NCBI GenBank assembly: GCA_937897325.1
Contig: CALCOY010000024.1
Location: 1-64,000, forward strand
DNA: 64,000 nucleotides
Direction of reading: 5' to 3'
Source of the DNA: an uncultured Shimia sp.
GTDB lineage: Bacteria; Pseudomonadota; Alphaproteobacteria; Rhodobacterales; Rhodobacteraceae
In this document: positions 33,885 to 43,493 of the stretch, in pieces
How positions within the stretch are numbered: the stretch's first letter is position 1
Layout of the letters: each line of letters begins with the position of its first letter
Position numbers and translations under genes: made by a program
Notes under the pieces: generated by a model
Database searches by the model: none
What the model was told of the DNA's origin: nothing
The model's input: the letters and a program-made list of their open reading frames with translations, nothing else

Positions 33885-34366
33885 AATGTTCCCTTTCAGC
33901 GATTTTGGAGCCTTGGCAGTTTCATTTCATGCGATTTGCCCCGCTTCATCAATGCAAAGATGCTCGGCCTGATCTCACTTTCGTCATCTGGCTACGTCTG
34001 CTCGGATGGTTCGCGGGGCCTCATGTACCTTTGTGCACAGGCTTGGTTTCCGTTCGCTGAGTTATAGCTAGCTTCAACACAATTCGAACGAACCGGCCAT
34101 GCCCTGAAACTTGCTCATCAGCAACGGTGCCGACAGTCGCGCCAACAAGCCTAAACGACTTTCCGATGGTCTTACTTGGGGCATCATCTCGTCGGTCCGG
34201 CAGCGGAAACCTCAATGAACGCAGAAATTCATATTTTTTTCAATGTTTTGGCCAGAAAAACGAGGCAAAGCTGTGGGCCGTTAAGGGCGGAGTAAGAAGC
34301 AGGTCCTATGCAAATGGCAAGTGGAAATTCGGCGTGATCGCCTCTGTTTGATCAAGGTTGCTGGTT
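33885..34366. other. 482-base divergent intergenic region
   Basis: It must hold the promoters of the zrgA-like operon (minus) and the chemoreceptor gene (plus). A minus-strand frame at 34021-34215 has no recognisable domain. The part near 34235 is A/T-rich with a T-run and may be promoter DNA. No clear operator was found. Confidence 0.4.
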
Positions 34367-36925
34367 ATGGACAAATCCGACACACCGCGACGATTCGGGG
34401 TCTGGATGAACAGTCTTATGTTCAAAGGTACGGCCATGGCCGTTCTCGTGATGCTGGTCGTGGTAGGCGCCTTTCAATGGCGCGACACGATTGCAATGTC
34501 AGATATCGTTCATGATGGTCTGGTCAAAAAAGGCTACAGCGTCGGTGACTTGCTGGCTTTGCAGATGGGACCGTCCATCAGGTTCGGCAATGCGGCTGCG
34601 ATCTCTGATGTCGTGTCATCTGTACTAAGCAGTTCCGCCCCCGATATGTCTGGGGCGATCATTTTCAACAAGACAGCGACTGCCATCCAGTCCACCGGCG
34701 AAGCCACCCAAAGCCAGGCAGCGATAGAATCGCTTGTTTCTGAGGTCCTAACCACAGGCAAGGTCGCGGTTTCCGCAGACGGTTTGACCATTGCAACCCC
34801 CAGCTTCTTCGGGAACGCGTCCGATCAGGTCGATCCGGTCGCAAATCTGGCGGGTGTTGTTGTTACCTTTTGGAATGCGGACGCGAGCATGGCTGAACTG
34901 GCCTCAATGTACAAGCAGTCCCTGATAATCGGTGGTTTTGTGTTTGTCGCGGGTCTTTCGCTTTTGGGAGGTCTCTTGTTTCTCGCCGTTGTTCGCCCCC
35001 TTGAACGTGTTGGCCAGTCGATGGTGCAAGTTGCTGGCCAGAACTACGATTGCGACATCTCGTTTGTGGAAAGAGGCGATGAGATCGGCGTGATTGCGAA
35101 GCGACTGAGTGGTTTTCGCGACAGTCTCGCCATTGCAAAAGCGGCTGAGCGGGAAATGGCCTTCAAGGGGGCTGCCTTCGAAGGATCGACTGCGCCAATG
35201 ATGATGGTGGACGAAGATTTCTGCGTCACATTTGTCAATCCGGCCTGCGCTGATTTGCTTGCGGATTTGATGCCGGATCTTGAGCAAAGCTGGCCAGGTT
35301 TTGACATCAATCAAATCGTTGGCGCGAACATTGGCGCCATGAACGATCTTCGAAAAAGGGTGGATCAGGTCGTCGAAGCGGGCGCAGACGCTTTGCCGTT
35401 TTCCGTCAATGCAAAGATCAACTCGAAGTTTTTGCAGATCAAGATGAATGCCGCACTTGATAAATCTGGCATCATGATCGGAGGGGTCATGGAATGGAAT
35501 GATCGGACCGAAGCCCAACGCAATGAAACGGTGCTGTCGGGGATCGATGCCAACCAGATCAGGATGGAGTTCGGCTCGGCAGGTCAATGCGATTACGCCA
35601 ATGACAAGGCGCTGAAGCTTCTCGGGATGAGCCCAGAGGCCATAAAGAATGCCAGCATACGGACTTTGTTTGCAGGTCGTGAAAATGCATCAGAAGTCTT
35701 GCAAGCCAAGGTCCTTGACCAGACCGTATCACACGGACGTTTCGACTTGATAACCGAGGCAATCGTGGAAGGGTTTTTTGCGAGTCTTCAAAATGATCAA
35801 GGCAGTATCGAAAGGTGCATATTCCTGGGCACCGATGTGACCAAGCGCGAAACCGCGATGCGAGAGGCACAGCTCGAACAAGCGCGTGTCGCGAGAGATC
35901 AAGAGACAACCGTGAATGAGTTGGGCCAGGCGCTGCGCCATCTTGCGGAAGGCGATCTTATGTCCACGATCGATCGGCCGTTCGCCGACGGTTACGACCA
36001 ACTTCGTCAGGATTTCAACGTTGCTGTAGGAGCATTGTGCGATGCCGTAGGAACCGTCACGCAGAACTCTGAATCCATCCGGAATGAGACGCTGGAAATC
36101 ACGAGCGCCGCCGAAGACCTATCGCGCCGAACAGAAAGACAAGCGGCCACGCTGGAAGAAACCGCAAGCGCGCTCGATCAACTGACAATGTCGGTGAAAT
36201 CGGCTTCCGAGGGGGCTGATGCGGCCAGCACGATGTCGACCGAGGCGCAGACAAATGCGGAGGAAGGTGGCAAGATAGCCCGAGAAGCCATTCACGCCAT
36301 GGGTGAGATCAAGGCGTCCTCAGAAGAGATCTCCAAGATCACGACCGTGATTGATGAAATTGCGTTTCAGACCAATCTTCTGGCTCTGAACGCGGGTGTT
36401 GAGGCGGCTCGGGCCGGTGAAGCCGGGCGTGGCTTCGCTGTCGTCGCGACCGAAGTGCGTGCCCTGGCGCAACGATCATCTGAAGCTGCGCGTGAGATCA
36501 ATAGCCTCATCTCGTCGAGCGGCGAGCAGGTGCGTCAGGGCGTGGATTTGGTGGACCGTACGGGATCGGCTTTGTCCTCGATCGTCAACTCGGTTTCTGA
36601 GATTTCGGCCCGTATATCCGGCATCGCAGAATCTGCACGAGAGCAGTCTGCAGGTTTGGGAGAGATCAACTCAGCGATGACTCAGCTTGATCAGGTGACC
36701 CAACAGAATGCCGCCATGTTTGAAGAAACAACCGCCGCAAGCCACGCGCTGACAGCAGAGACGGATGCTCTTGTGCGCGCGGTGGCCCGCTTTCGGCTTG
36801 GTGCGCAAGCTCAGCAAAAAGTCGGATCAACGGTGAATCAGGTGCAGACCGAAGAGCGGGCCGTTGCGAATGGCCTCGATCTACCGCCAATATCCTCTCA
36901 GGAAGATGGGTGGGAGGATTTTTGA
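34367..36925 (+). CDS. Methyl-accepting chemotaxis protein with PAS-like modules
   Basis: An 852-residue chemoreceptor. Transmembrane helices lie near residues 23-41 and 183-208, bracketing a periplasmic sensor of about 140 residues. A HAMP domain follows ([15 protein letters not shown]), then two PAS-like modules (about 255-385 and 390-515), a second HAMP-like segment (about 535-585) and the signalling hairpin whose tip reads [21 protein letters not shown]. It ends in GWEDF, close to the CheR/CheB docking pentapeptide NWE-T-F. ATG 34367 is preferred over TTG 34358 because AAGG lies nine bases upstream. No other chemotaxis gene is nearby, so it feeds a distant array. Confidence 0.87.
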   Translation: MDKSDTPRRFGVWMNSLMFKGTAMAVLVMLVVVGAFQWRDTIAMSDIVHDGLVKKGYSVGDLLALQMGPSIRFGNAAAISDVVSSVLSSSAPDMSGAIIFNKTATAIQSTGEATQSQAAIESLVSEVLTTGKVAVSADGLTIATPSFFGNASDQVDPVANLAGVVVTFWNADASMAELASMYKQSLIIGGFVFVAGLSLLGGLLFLAVVRPLERVGQSMVQVAGQNYDCDISFVERGDEIGVIAKRLSGFRDSLAIAKAAEREMAFKGAAFEGSTAPMMMVDEDFCVTFVNPACADLLADLMPDLEQSWPGFDINQIVGANIGAMNDLRKRVDQVVEAGADALPFSVNAKINSKFLQIKMNAALDKSGIMIGGVMEWNDRTEAQRNETVLSGIDANQIRMEFGSAGQCDYANDKALKLLGMSPEAIKNASIRTLFAGRENASEVLQAKVLDQTVSHGRFDLITEAIVEGFFASLQNDQGSIERCIFLGTDVTKRETAMREAQLEQARVARDQETTVNELGQALRHLAEGDLMSTIDRPFADGYDQLRQDFNVAVGALCDAVGTVTQNSESIRNETLEITSAAEDLSRRTERQAATLEETASALDQLTMSVKSASEGADAASTMSTEAQTNAEEGGKIAREAIHAMGEIKASSEEISKITTVIDEIAFQTNLLALNAGVEAARAGEAGRGFAVVATEVRALAQRSSEAAREINSLISSSGEQVRQGVDLVDRTGSALSSIVNSVSEISARISGIAESAREQSAGLGEINSAMTQLDQVTQQNAAMFEETTAASHALTAETDALVRAVARFRLGAQAQQKVGSTVNQVQTEERAVANGLDLPPISSQEDGWEDF

Positions 36926-36945
36926 CCGGGGCCGTCCCCCTAAGC

Positions 36946-38658
36946 CTACGATCTACCCCCGGCAAAGCGCTGCTGCCAGTTTGCACGATCTTCATCGCTG
37001 ATCTTGGAGAACAGAACGTCAGGCACATCAAATGCGTGCCCGGCTTTCAGTTGATCCAAAAAATCGTTCAGGTCTGTTGGCCACTCCAATGCGTCCAGTT
37101 GCATGTCCCGCATAATTTGCGCCGAAGCATCCGGGATGAAAGGGGCCGAGAGCGCGGCATAGAGCACGATAAGGTTCAGCGCCAAGCGGATCTGAACCGC
37201 CGCTTTCCCCGGATCCTCCTTGAAGGTTGACCAGGGCGCCACCCTTTGCAGATACTCATTGCCGGCCACCCAGATCGCGCGAAGTTCCTGCGCGGACTTG
37301 CGAACTTCCATAGTATCTAGGTAGCGCTCATAGTCTGCGACCTTTACCGCAAGCTCATTTATCAGTGCATGATCCTCGGGCTCATAAGGACCGCTTTCGG
37401 GCACGGCCTCCCCAAACTTCGAGCGGCAGAATTTCGTGACCCGGCTCACAAAATTCCCCAGCACATCGGCGAGATCCTTGTTCACGCCCTGCTGAAAAAG
37501 CTCCCATGTGAATTCGCTGTCAGAACTTTCAGGGCAATTCGACAGCAGCCACCAACGCCAATAGTCCGCTGGCAGGATCTCAAGGGCTTGATCCATGAAA
37601 ACGCCACGTCCCTGTGACGTGCTGAATTGACCACCATCATAGTTCAAGTAGTTGAACGACTTGAGATGGTCGACAAGTTTCCAGGGCTCAGCCGATCCCA
37701 GGATCGTGGCCGGGAAACTGAGCGTATGAAAGGGCACATTATCCTTGCCCATGAATTGCGTGTAGCGCACATCGTCAGCGCCTTTGTCTATACGCCACCA
37801 CCGTTCCCAATCGCCCCCTTTGCCCGCAGCAACCCATTCCTTGGCGCAAGCGATGTACTCAATCGGCGCGTCAAACCATACATAAAAGACCTTGCCTTCC
37901 ATGCCGGGCCAGTCCGCATCGCCTTTTTTGACCGGAATGCCCCAATCTAAATCGCGCGTGATCCCCCGGTCTTGCAGTCCATCGCCATCATGCAACCATT
38001 TCTTTGCGATCGAGGTCGTCAGAACCGGCCAGTCTGATTTGCTGTCGATCCATTTGTCCAAATCACTTCGCAGAGCAGATTGGCGAAGGTAAAGATGCTT
38101 TGTCTCGCGCACCTCAAGATCTTTCGAGCCTGAAATCGCGCTTCGTGGATTCAGAAGATCAGTCGGATCCAACTGCTTGGTGCAATTTTCGCATTGATCA
38201 CCGCGGGCCTTGTCGTAGCCGCAGTTTGGACAGGTTCCCTCAATGTAGCGGTCAGGCAGAAACCGCCCGTCCGCGTTTGAGTAGACCTGTTTTTCAAGCA
38301 CCTCGCGGATCAGCCCCTGACGTTCGAGAGCGCCTGCAAAATGCTGCGTCAGTTCATGGTTCTCGGTCGACGAAGAGCGCCCGAAATGGTCGAACGATAG
38401 CCGAAATCCCTCTGCGATCTTGGCCTGAACCTCGTGCATTTCTGCGCAGTAGTCGGCGATCGGCTTGCCTGCCTTGGCGGCGGCCAGTTCCGCGGGCGTT
38501 CCATGTTCGTCAGTGGCACACAGAAAAAGAACCTCGTGCCCGCGCGCCCGCTGGTAGCGCGCATAAAGGTCCGCGGGCAATTGGCTGCCGACCAGGTTGC
38601 CAAGATGCTTGATCCCATTGATGTAGGGGATCGCCGAAGTGATGAGATGTCTTGCCAT
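36946..38658 (-). CDS. metG: Methionyl-tRNA synthetase
   Basis: A 570-residue class I synthetase that charges methionyl-tRNA. The first signature is [11 protein letters not shown] (HIGH-like, His-Leu-Gly-Asn), the Zn knuckle is [17 protein letters not shown], and the second signature appears as FSTSQGRG instead of KMSKS. Both variants are familiar from alphaproteobacterial MetRS. It lacks the C-terminal EMAP-type dimerisation domain. It is convergent with the chemoreceptor, with only 20 bases between. Confidence 0.93.
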   Translation of the reverse strand: MARHLITSAIPYINGIKHLGNLVGSQLPADLYARYQRARGHEVLFLCATDEHGTPAELAAAKAGKPIADYCAEMHEVQAKIAEGFRLSFDHFGRSSSTENHELTQHFAGALERQGLIREVLEKQVYSNADGRFLPDRYIEGTCPNCGYDKARGDQCENCTKQLDPTDLLNPRSAISGSKDLEVRETKHLYLRQSALRSDLDKWIDSKSDWPVLTTSIAKKWLHDGDGLQDRGITRDLDWGIPVKKGDADWPGMEGKVFYVWFDAPIEYIACAKEWVAAGKGGDWERWWRIDKGADDVRYTQFMGKDNVPFHTLSFPATILGSAEPWKLVDHLKSFNYLNYDGGQFSTSQGRGVFMDQALEILPADYWRWWLLSNCPESSDSEFTWELFQQGVNKDLADVLGNFVSRVTKFCRSKFGEAVPESGPYEPEDHALINELAVKVADYERYLDTMEVRKSAQELRAIWVAGNEYLQRVAPWSTFKEDPGKAAVQIRLALNLIVLYAALSAPFIPDASAQIMRDMQLDALEWPTDLNDFLDQLKAGHAFDVPDVLFSKISDEDRANWQQRFAGGRS

Positions 38659-39002
38659 TTAGCCGTTCCGCCGCTGATTGCTGGTCACTTAACAGCGCGG
38701 GCGGCGATGGGAAAGTGGGATGAACTGCGACGAGGTCAACCGTAAGGTAGGTGTTCCTGCCGCCGATCCTGCTCTTTCCACATCGATCAAGCTGACTTGC
38801 CGCACAAGTTAACTGGACGGCTAGCGGAGCGCGCGATCAGTTTCGGTTGTCATCGACTGCAGGCTTTGCGCATGAGCCATAGTAGGTGCGTCATGACTAG
38901 ACCGGCAACTTGGCGGGTTCGCTCAATTGACCAGGTCGGATTTCTGCTTGCGCCCACCGCGACCAACGTTACCGTCCGGCCAAAGGCAGTAAGGGGCATC
39001 GT
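38659..39002. other. 344-base divergent intergenic region
   Basis: It lies between metG (minus) and the aldo/keto reductase gene (plus) and should hold both promoters. No tRNA, clear dyad or coding frame was found. AAGGGG before ATG 39003 is the ribosome-binding site of the reductase. Confidence 0.4.
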
Positions 39003-40046
39003 ATGAAAACAAGACAATTGGGGCAGACAGGCATCGATGTTTCGGCCCTATGCCTGGGATCCATGACTTGGGGCACGCAAAACACGGCCGATGAGGGTTG
39101 TGCCCAGATTGATCGCGCGCTTGGTGCTGGCGTGAATTTTGTCGACACAGCAGAGATGTATCCGGTCAATCCGGTCAGTGCAGAGACAATCGGTCGTACA
39201 GAAGAGATCATCGGCATTTGGGTTCAAGACAGCGGCCGACGAGATGAGCTTGTGATTGCCACCAAGCATTCAGGCGAAGGCTTGAAAGCCGTTCGGGAGG
39301 GCGCGCCGATTTCGTCTGAAACAATCCCGTCGACGATTGAGGCCTCCTTGCGCCGTCTGAAGACGGATTACATCGACCTATACCAGTTTCACTGGCCAAA
39401 TCGCGGCAGCTACATGTTCCGGCAGAATTGGAGCTATGACCCGTCTGGACATGATCGGACCGCGATTATCCAGGACATGGAAGATTGCCTTGGGGCGCTT
39501 CAAAAACAGGTGGATCGCGGGACCATTCGTTCGTTCGGCCTGTCAAATGAAAGCGCATGGGGGACGGCGCAATGGATTGATATTTCTAATAAAAATGGCG
39601 GTCCGCGCGTCGCATCCATTCAGAACGAGTATTCGCTGCTGTGCAGGCTCTACGACACTGATCTGGCTGAACTTAGCATTCTGGAGGATGTGGGGCTCTT
39701 GGCCTTTTCGCCCTTGGCTGCAGGCCTGTTGACCGGAAAATATCAGGGCGGGGTGGTGCCGGACGGATCCCGAATGTCGCTTGTCCCAGCCCTTGGTGGC
39801 AGAAAGACCAGCCGCGCAATGGAATCCGTCGACGCATATCTTGGCGTTGCAAAGAAACATGGGCTCGATCCGGTTCACATGTCCTTGGCTTGGTGCATGA
39901 CGCGGCCTTTCATGTGCTCTGTCATCTTTGGCGCGACCAGCATGGATCAACTGGAACTGGCGCTCGGAGCCTCAGAGATCACGCTTTCCGAAGAGGTTCT
40001 GACAGATATCGACGCGGTTCATCGCCAACATCCGATGCCGTACTGA
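39003..40046 (+). CDS. Aldo/keto reductase, Tas-like
   Basis: A 347-residue NADPH-dependent TIM-barrel reductase. The catalytic tetrad is visible: Asp and Tyr in FVDTAEMYPV, Lys in IATKHSG and His in LYQFHWP. The insert after YQFHWPNRGSYMF and the cofactor region SVIFGATSMDQLE match the E. coli Tas group. It starts 33 bases before the BKACE gene and is probably in its operon; a role in carnitine or a related trimethylated compound is possible but not shown. Confidence 0.83.
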   Translation: MKTRQLGQTGIDVSALCLGSMTWGTQNTADEGCAQIDRALGAGVNFVDTAEMYPVNPVSAETIGRTEEIIGIWVQDSGRRDELVIATKHSGEGLKAVREGAPISSETIPSTIEASLRRLKTDYIDLYQFHWPNRGSYMFRQNWSYDPSGHDRTAIIQDMEDCLGALQKQVDRGTIRSFGLSNESAWGTAQWIDISNKNGGPRVASIQNEYSLLCRLYDTDLAELSILEDVGLLAFSPLAAGLLTGKYQGGVVPDGSRMSLVPALGGRKTSRAMESVDAYLGVAKKHGLDPVHMSLAWCMTRPFMCSVIFGATSMDQLELALGASEITLSEEVLTDIDAVHRQHPMPY

Positions 40047-40079
40047 CCGCGGCGCCAGCTGCATGGAAGGAAAAGTGAG

Positions 40080-40991
40080 ATGCCGCTTAACATGAGCCGA
40101 GAGGTCTTCATCACATGTGCCGTCACGGGATCAGGCGGCACGCAGGACCGAAGCCCGTATGTGCCGCGGTCGCCCAAGGAAATTGCTAACAGCGCGATTG
40201 CGGCTGCGAAGGCCGGGGCGGCGATTGTGCATTGCCATGTGCGGGATCCTGAGACCGGGGCGCCGTCGCGCGATCTCAAACTTTATCGCGAATTGACGGA
40301 CCGGGTGCGTGACAGCGATACGGATGTCGTCTTGAACCTCACTGCGGGAATGGGGGGGGACATCGTCTTTGGTGGGACCAATGCGCCGCTGCCAGTGGCG
40401 GAGGGCACCGACATGGTCGGCGCGGAAGAACGTGTGACCCATATCGCCGAATGCCTGCCGGAGATATGCACGCTGGATTGCGGCACGATGAACTTCGCTG
40501 AGGCCGACTACGTTATGACCAATACGCCGGGCATGTTGCGGGCTATGGGCCGATTGATGACGGATCTAGGTGTGAAGCCCGAGATCGAAGCCTTTGACAC
40601 GGGTCATTTATGGTATGCAAAACAATTGGTTGCGGATGGTATCTTGGAAGCGCCTGCGCTTGTGCAGCTTTGCATGGGTGTGCCTTGGGGTGCGCCGAAT
40701 GACCTCAATACCTTCATGGCCATGGTCAACAACGTGCCCGAAGATTGGACGTTTTCTGCCTTCTCTCTGGGACGAAGCCAGATGGCCTATGCGGCGGCGG
40801 CTGTCTTGGCGGGTGGCCATGTAAGGGTGGGGCTTGAGGACAATCTCTGGCTCGACAAGGGTGTGCTGGCAGAGAACCAACAACTGGTCGAACGTGCCTG
40901 CACCATTGTCGAAAACATAGGTGCAAAGATCATGGGGCCTGCTGAGGTACGCGAACGACTTGGGCTGACCAAACGGGCTCCGAAGGATTGA
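40080..40991 (+). CDS. Beta-keto acid cleavage enzyme (BKACE/DUF849), dehydrocarnitine cleavage
   Basis: A 303-residue Zn-dependent TIM-barrel enzyme that exchanges a beta-keto acid with acetyl-CoA. Zn ligands are His51 and His53 (IVHCHVRDPETG) with a Glu near 257 (VGLEDNLWLDKG). Next to a carnitine dehydrogenase-thioesterase the expected reaction is 3-dehydrocarnitine + acetyl-CoA to betainyl-CoA + acetoacetate. AAGGAAAAGTGAG precedes the ATG. Specificity is inferred from context; the family includes 3-keto-5-aminohexanoate cleavage enzyme. Confidence 0.85.
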   Translation: MPLNMSREVFITCAVTGSGGTQDRSPYVPRSPKEIANSAIAAAKAGAAIVHCHVRDPETGAPSRDLKLYRELTDRVRDSDTDVVLNLTAGMGGDIVFGGTNAPLPVAEGTDMVGAEERVTHIAECLPEICTLDCGTMNFAEADYVMTNTPGMLRAMGRLMTDLGVKPEIEAFDTGHLWYAKQLVADGILEAPALVQLCMGVPWGAPNDLNTFMAMVNNVPEDWTFSAFSLGRSQMAYAAAAVLAGGHVRVGLEDNLWLDKGVLAENQQLVERACTIVENIGAKIMGPAEVRERLGLTKRAPKD

Positions 40992-41054
40992 GATCCGCAT
41001 CTGTGAAACATCGGTATTGTGCGGTCTGGGCAGCGATCTGGGGGAGGCGAAGAT

Positions 41055-42527
41055 ATGACCGAAACGGCGGCAATCATCGGCGGCGGCGTGATCGGGGGAG
41101 GTTGGGCCGCGCGTTTTCTGCTGAACGGCTGGAATGTCAACCTTTTTGACCCAGACCCACATGTGGAGGCCAAACTTGCACCCGTTCTGAAGCAGGCCCG
41201 GCATGCGCTGCCCAGCCTGTTGGACGTTGCCTTGCCGGAAGAGGGGCAGTTGACCTTTTGCGCCGAACTCAAAGATGCGGTTGCAGGGGCCGCTTGGATC
41301 CAGGAAAGCGCGCCGGAACGTCTTGAGGCCAAGCAACGGCTACTTGCACAGATCGAGGCCGCCTGCGCGCCGGACGCCATCATTGGCTCGTCGACGTCCG
41401 GCTTTCGACCAAGCCAGTTGCGGGAAGGAGCGCAGCACACCGACAGGATCCTGGTCGCGCATCCTTTCAACCCGGTTTACCTCATACCGCTTGTCGAACT
41501 TGTGGCGCCTGACGCCAATGATGGTGTGATCGCGACAGCCAAGAGCGTCCTGACCGGTCTTGGCATGTTTCCTCTACACCTTCGGAAAGAGATCGACGCC
41601 CATGTCGCGGACCGCTTTCTTGAGGCGGTCTGGCGCGAGGCCCTGTGGCTGGTCAAAGACGGGATCGCAACGACCGAAGAGATCGATGACGCAATTCGTA
41701 TGGGCTTTGGTATGCGCTGGGCGCAGATGGGTCTCTTTGATACGTACCGAACGGCGGGTGGAGAAGCCGGCATGCGACATTTCATGGCGCAGTTTGGCCC
41801 GGCACTGAAGTGGCCCTGGACCCGGCTAATGGACGTGCCCGACTTTGACGATGACCTTGTGGACTTGATTGCCGGGCAGTCCGACCAGCAATCAGGCCAC
41901 TTGACGATATCCGAGATGCTGAAGGCGCGTGACGAAAACCTTGTCGCGATGATGCGCGCGCTCAAGTACCGGGATTGGGGAGCCGGCGCCGTCCTGAATG
42001 AGCAAGAAAGATCGATCCGGTCGGGCACTGTTCTGGCGGCGCGGGCCGGAGATCTGCGGGATGTTAGCCAGCCGATCCTGACGGTCCGCCGGGCGGTGCC
42101 TTTGGATTGGACGGATTACAATGGGCACATGAACGAGGCGAAGTACCTTCAGGCCTTTGGCGATGCCACAGACCGTATGATGGAAATGGTCGGTTGCGAT
42201 GCAGACTATATCGCGACCGGTGGCAGCTATTTCACGGCCGAAACGCATATTCGCCATGTCGATGAGGTATGTGCGGGCACAATCATCGAGGTGCGAACGC
42301 AAATGCTGATGGGGCAGGGCAAGAAAATGCATCTTTGGCATGAGATGTTGGCGGGCAAGCGTCTTCTTGCCACGGGCGAGCACTTCCTGCTGCATGTCAG
42401 CCTCGAAACTCGCCGCCCGTCGGAACCCGCCGCACATATTGTCGAAGCTCTTGAGAGGATCAGCGCGGCTCATGCCAATCTGCCCCGACCGGACGGCGCT
42501 GGGCGATATGTTGGTCAGCGGCCCTGA
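41055..42527 (+). CDS. lcdH: L-carnitine dehydrogenase fused to betainyl-CoA thioesterase
   Basis: A 490-residue bifunctional protein. Residues 1-330 are a 3-hydroxyacyl-CoA dehydrogenase-like carnitine dehydrogenase: NAD site GGGVIGGGWAARF, Ser-His region SSTSGFRPSQL, and VAHPFNPVYLIPLVE. Residues about 345-480 are a hotdog thioesterase with the DYNGHMNEAKYL active-site block. The first half oxidises L-carnitine to 3-dehydrocarnitine; after BKACE, the second half releases glycine betaine from betainyl-CoA. ATG 41055 follows GGGGAGGC. This fusion is known in other carnitine-using bacteria. Betaine could be used as osmolyte or demethylated. Confidence 0.88.
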   Translation: MTETAAIIGGGVIGGGWAARFLLNGWNVNLFDPDPHVEAKLAPVLKQARHALPSLLDVALPEEGQLTFCAELKDAVAGAAWIQESAPERLEAKQRLLAQIEAACAPDAIIGSSTSGFRPSQLREGAQHTDRILVAHPFNPVYLIPLVELVAPDANDGVIATAKSVLTGLGMFPLHLRKEIDAHVADRFLEAVWREALWLVKDGIATTEEIDDAIRMGFGMRWAQMGLFDTYRTAGGEAGMRHFMAQFGPALKWPWTRLMDVPDFDDDLVDLIAGQSDQQSGHLTISEMLKARDENLVAMMRALKYRDWGAGAVLNEQERSIRSGTVLAARAGDLRDVSQPILTVRRAVPLDWTDYNGHMNEAKYLQAFGDATDRMMEMVGCDADYIATGGSYFTAETHIRHVDEVCAGTIIEVRTQMLMGQGKKMHLWHEMLAGKRLLATGEHFLLHVSLETRRPSEPAAHIVEALERISAAHANLPRPDGAGRYVGQRP

Positions 42528-42536
42528 AACCTTGCC

Positions 42537-43397
42537 CTACCGGGTCACCGCTTGCAATTTGGTCAACCGTGCAGGCAGATCGCGGGCTGTGAACGACGCC
42601 TGGCGCACCAGATTGTCAAAATGCAGCGATAGCGTTTCGATCCTTTCTCGATCCCGGAAAGCCATGTAGTGCCCGCCTGTGTAGATCACGGCGAGCAAAG
42701 GACCGAATATGGTGATTGGCGCGGAGTAAAGCTTGCGTGCGTCGAAGAGATAAAGGCGCAGCCGGGGGTATAGCTGCTCGGTGAGATCAAGTAAGTGACC
42801 GAGCTGGTCCGACCGGACGTCTTTGCCAAGATCTTCGTAGTAGCCGGTGCCGACGGCAAAACTGTCCAGCTCGTAGATCGGTAGGGCAATTTCATAATCT
42901 GATTGCGAACTCCGCATCCAGTCCAGCCGGTCATGTGAGGCGTTGATAGCTTGCGTCGTCGTGCGACCCAGATGTGGCCCGTATTCCCAAGCCAGCATCG
43001 CCTCCGTTTTGAGCATGTCGGGCAGGGCGGCGGGCACGTGGCGGATTTTGTATCCAGCGGCCTCTTTGTGCCAGTTGAAGATCCGCTCATCAATCAGCGC
43101 GCGTGGCGCTTCGGTCAGGGACAGTGCTGCTGCGGTAAGGGCTGCCGCGCTTTCGGGGCGGTTCGACAAACCCAGAAGCCAGTCGGCCGAAACGCCAAGT
43201 GCCTGAGCGCAGGCGCCCACCACATGCGCGCCGGGTAGGCGAGCAGCATCGTCATTGAGGGCTTGGTTGATGGTCGATCTGTCCGCCCCGATTGCACGTG
43301 CGAGCCCGCTTTGGGTCATCTTTGCATCGTCCATGCCTTGCAAGAGCCGTGTCCGGAAGGTTGCTGCGCGCCGTCGCTTGTCAAGAATATCACTCAC
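42537..43397 (-). CDS. XRE-family transcriptional regulator with C-terminal sensor domain
   Basis: A 286-residue regulator. The helix-turn-helix is near residues 28-50 (MTQSGLARAIGADRSTINQAL). The remaining 220 residues look like a ligand-sensing domain of unknown kind, with LYPRLRLYLFDARKLYSAPITIFG near the end. GTG 43397 is chosen because family members, as I recall them, begin (M/V)SDILDKRRRAATFR; a TTG at 43436 would place the dyad 43398-43417 inside the gene. No ribosome-binding site is seen at either. It is tail-to-tail with the carnitine gene and divergent from a desaturase gene, which it may control. Confidence 0.75.
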   Translation of the reverse strand: MSDILDKRRRAATFRTRLLQGMDDAKMTQSGLARAIGADRSTINQALNDDAARLPGAHVVGACAQALGVSADWLLGLSNRPESAAALTAAALSLTEAPRALIDERIFNWHKEAAGYKIRHVPAALPDMLKTEAMLAWEYGPHLGRTTTQAINASHDRLDWMRSSQSDYEIALPIYELDSFAVGTGYYEDLGKDVRSDQLGHLLDLTEQLYPRLRLYLFDARKLYSAPITIFGPLLAVIYTGGHYMAFRDRERIETLSLHFDNLVRQASFTARDLPARLTKLQAVTR

Positions 43398-43417
43398 TTT
43401 GTGACAAATATCACAAA
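43398..43417. promoter_or_regulatory. Dyad TTTGTGA-N6-TCACAAA in the XRE/desaturase promoter region
   Basis: A perfect 7-bp inverted repeat abutting the XRE start codon and 77-96 bases upstream of the desaturase ATG. An XRE protein often binds such a dyad to control itself and its divergent neighbour. The core TTTGTG-N8-CACAAA recurs at 63285-63304. Confidence 0.65.
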
Positions 43418-43493
43418 TTGAGTGGTTTGATAACAATTTTCCGAATGGCCGAAAATGAGCATGGCCTGGTAAGTATTGGAAAAAAGGACGGAA

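Noticed and set aside
33885-33960. Zur box upstream of the zrgA-like operon
   Set aside because: No dyad of the TGTTATA-N-TATAACA type is visible near the start; zinc control is inferred only from the gene content.
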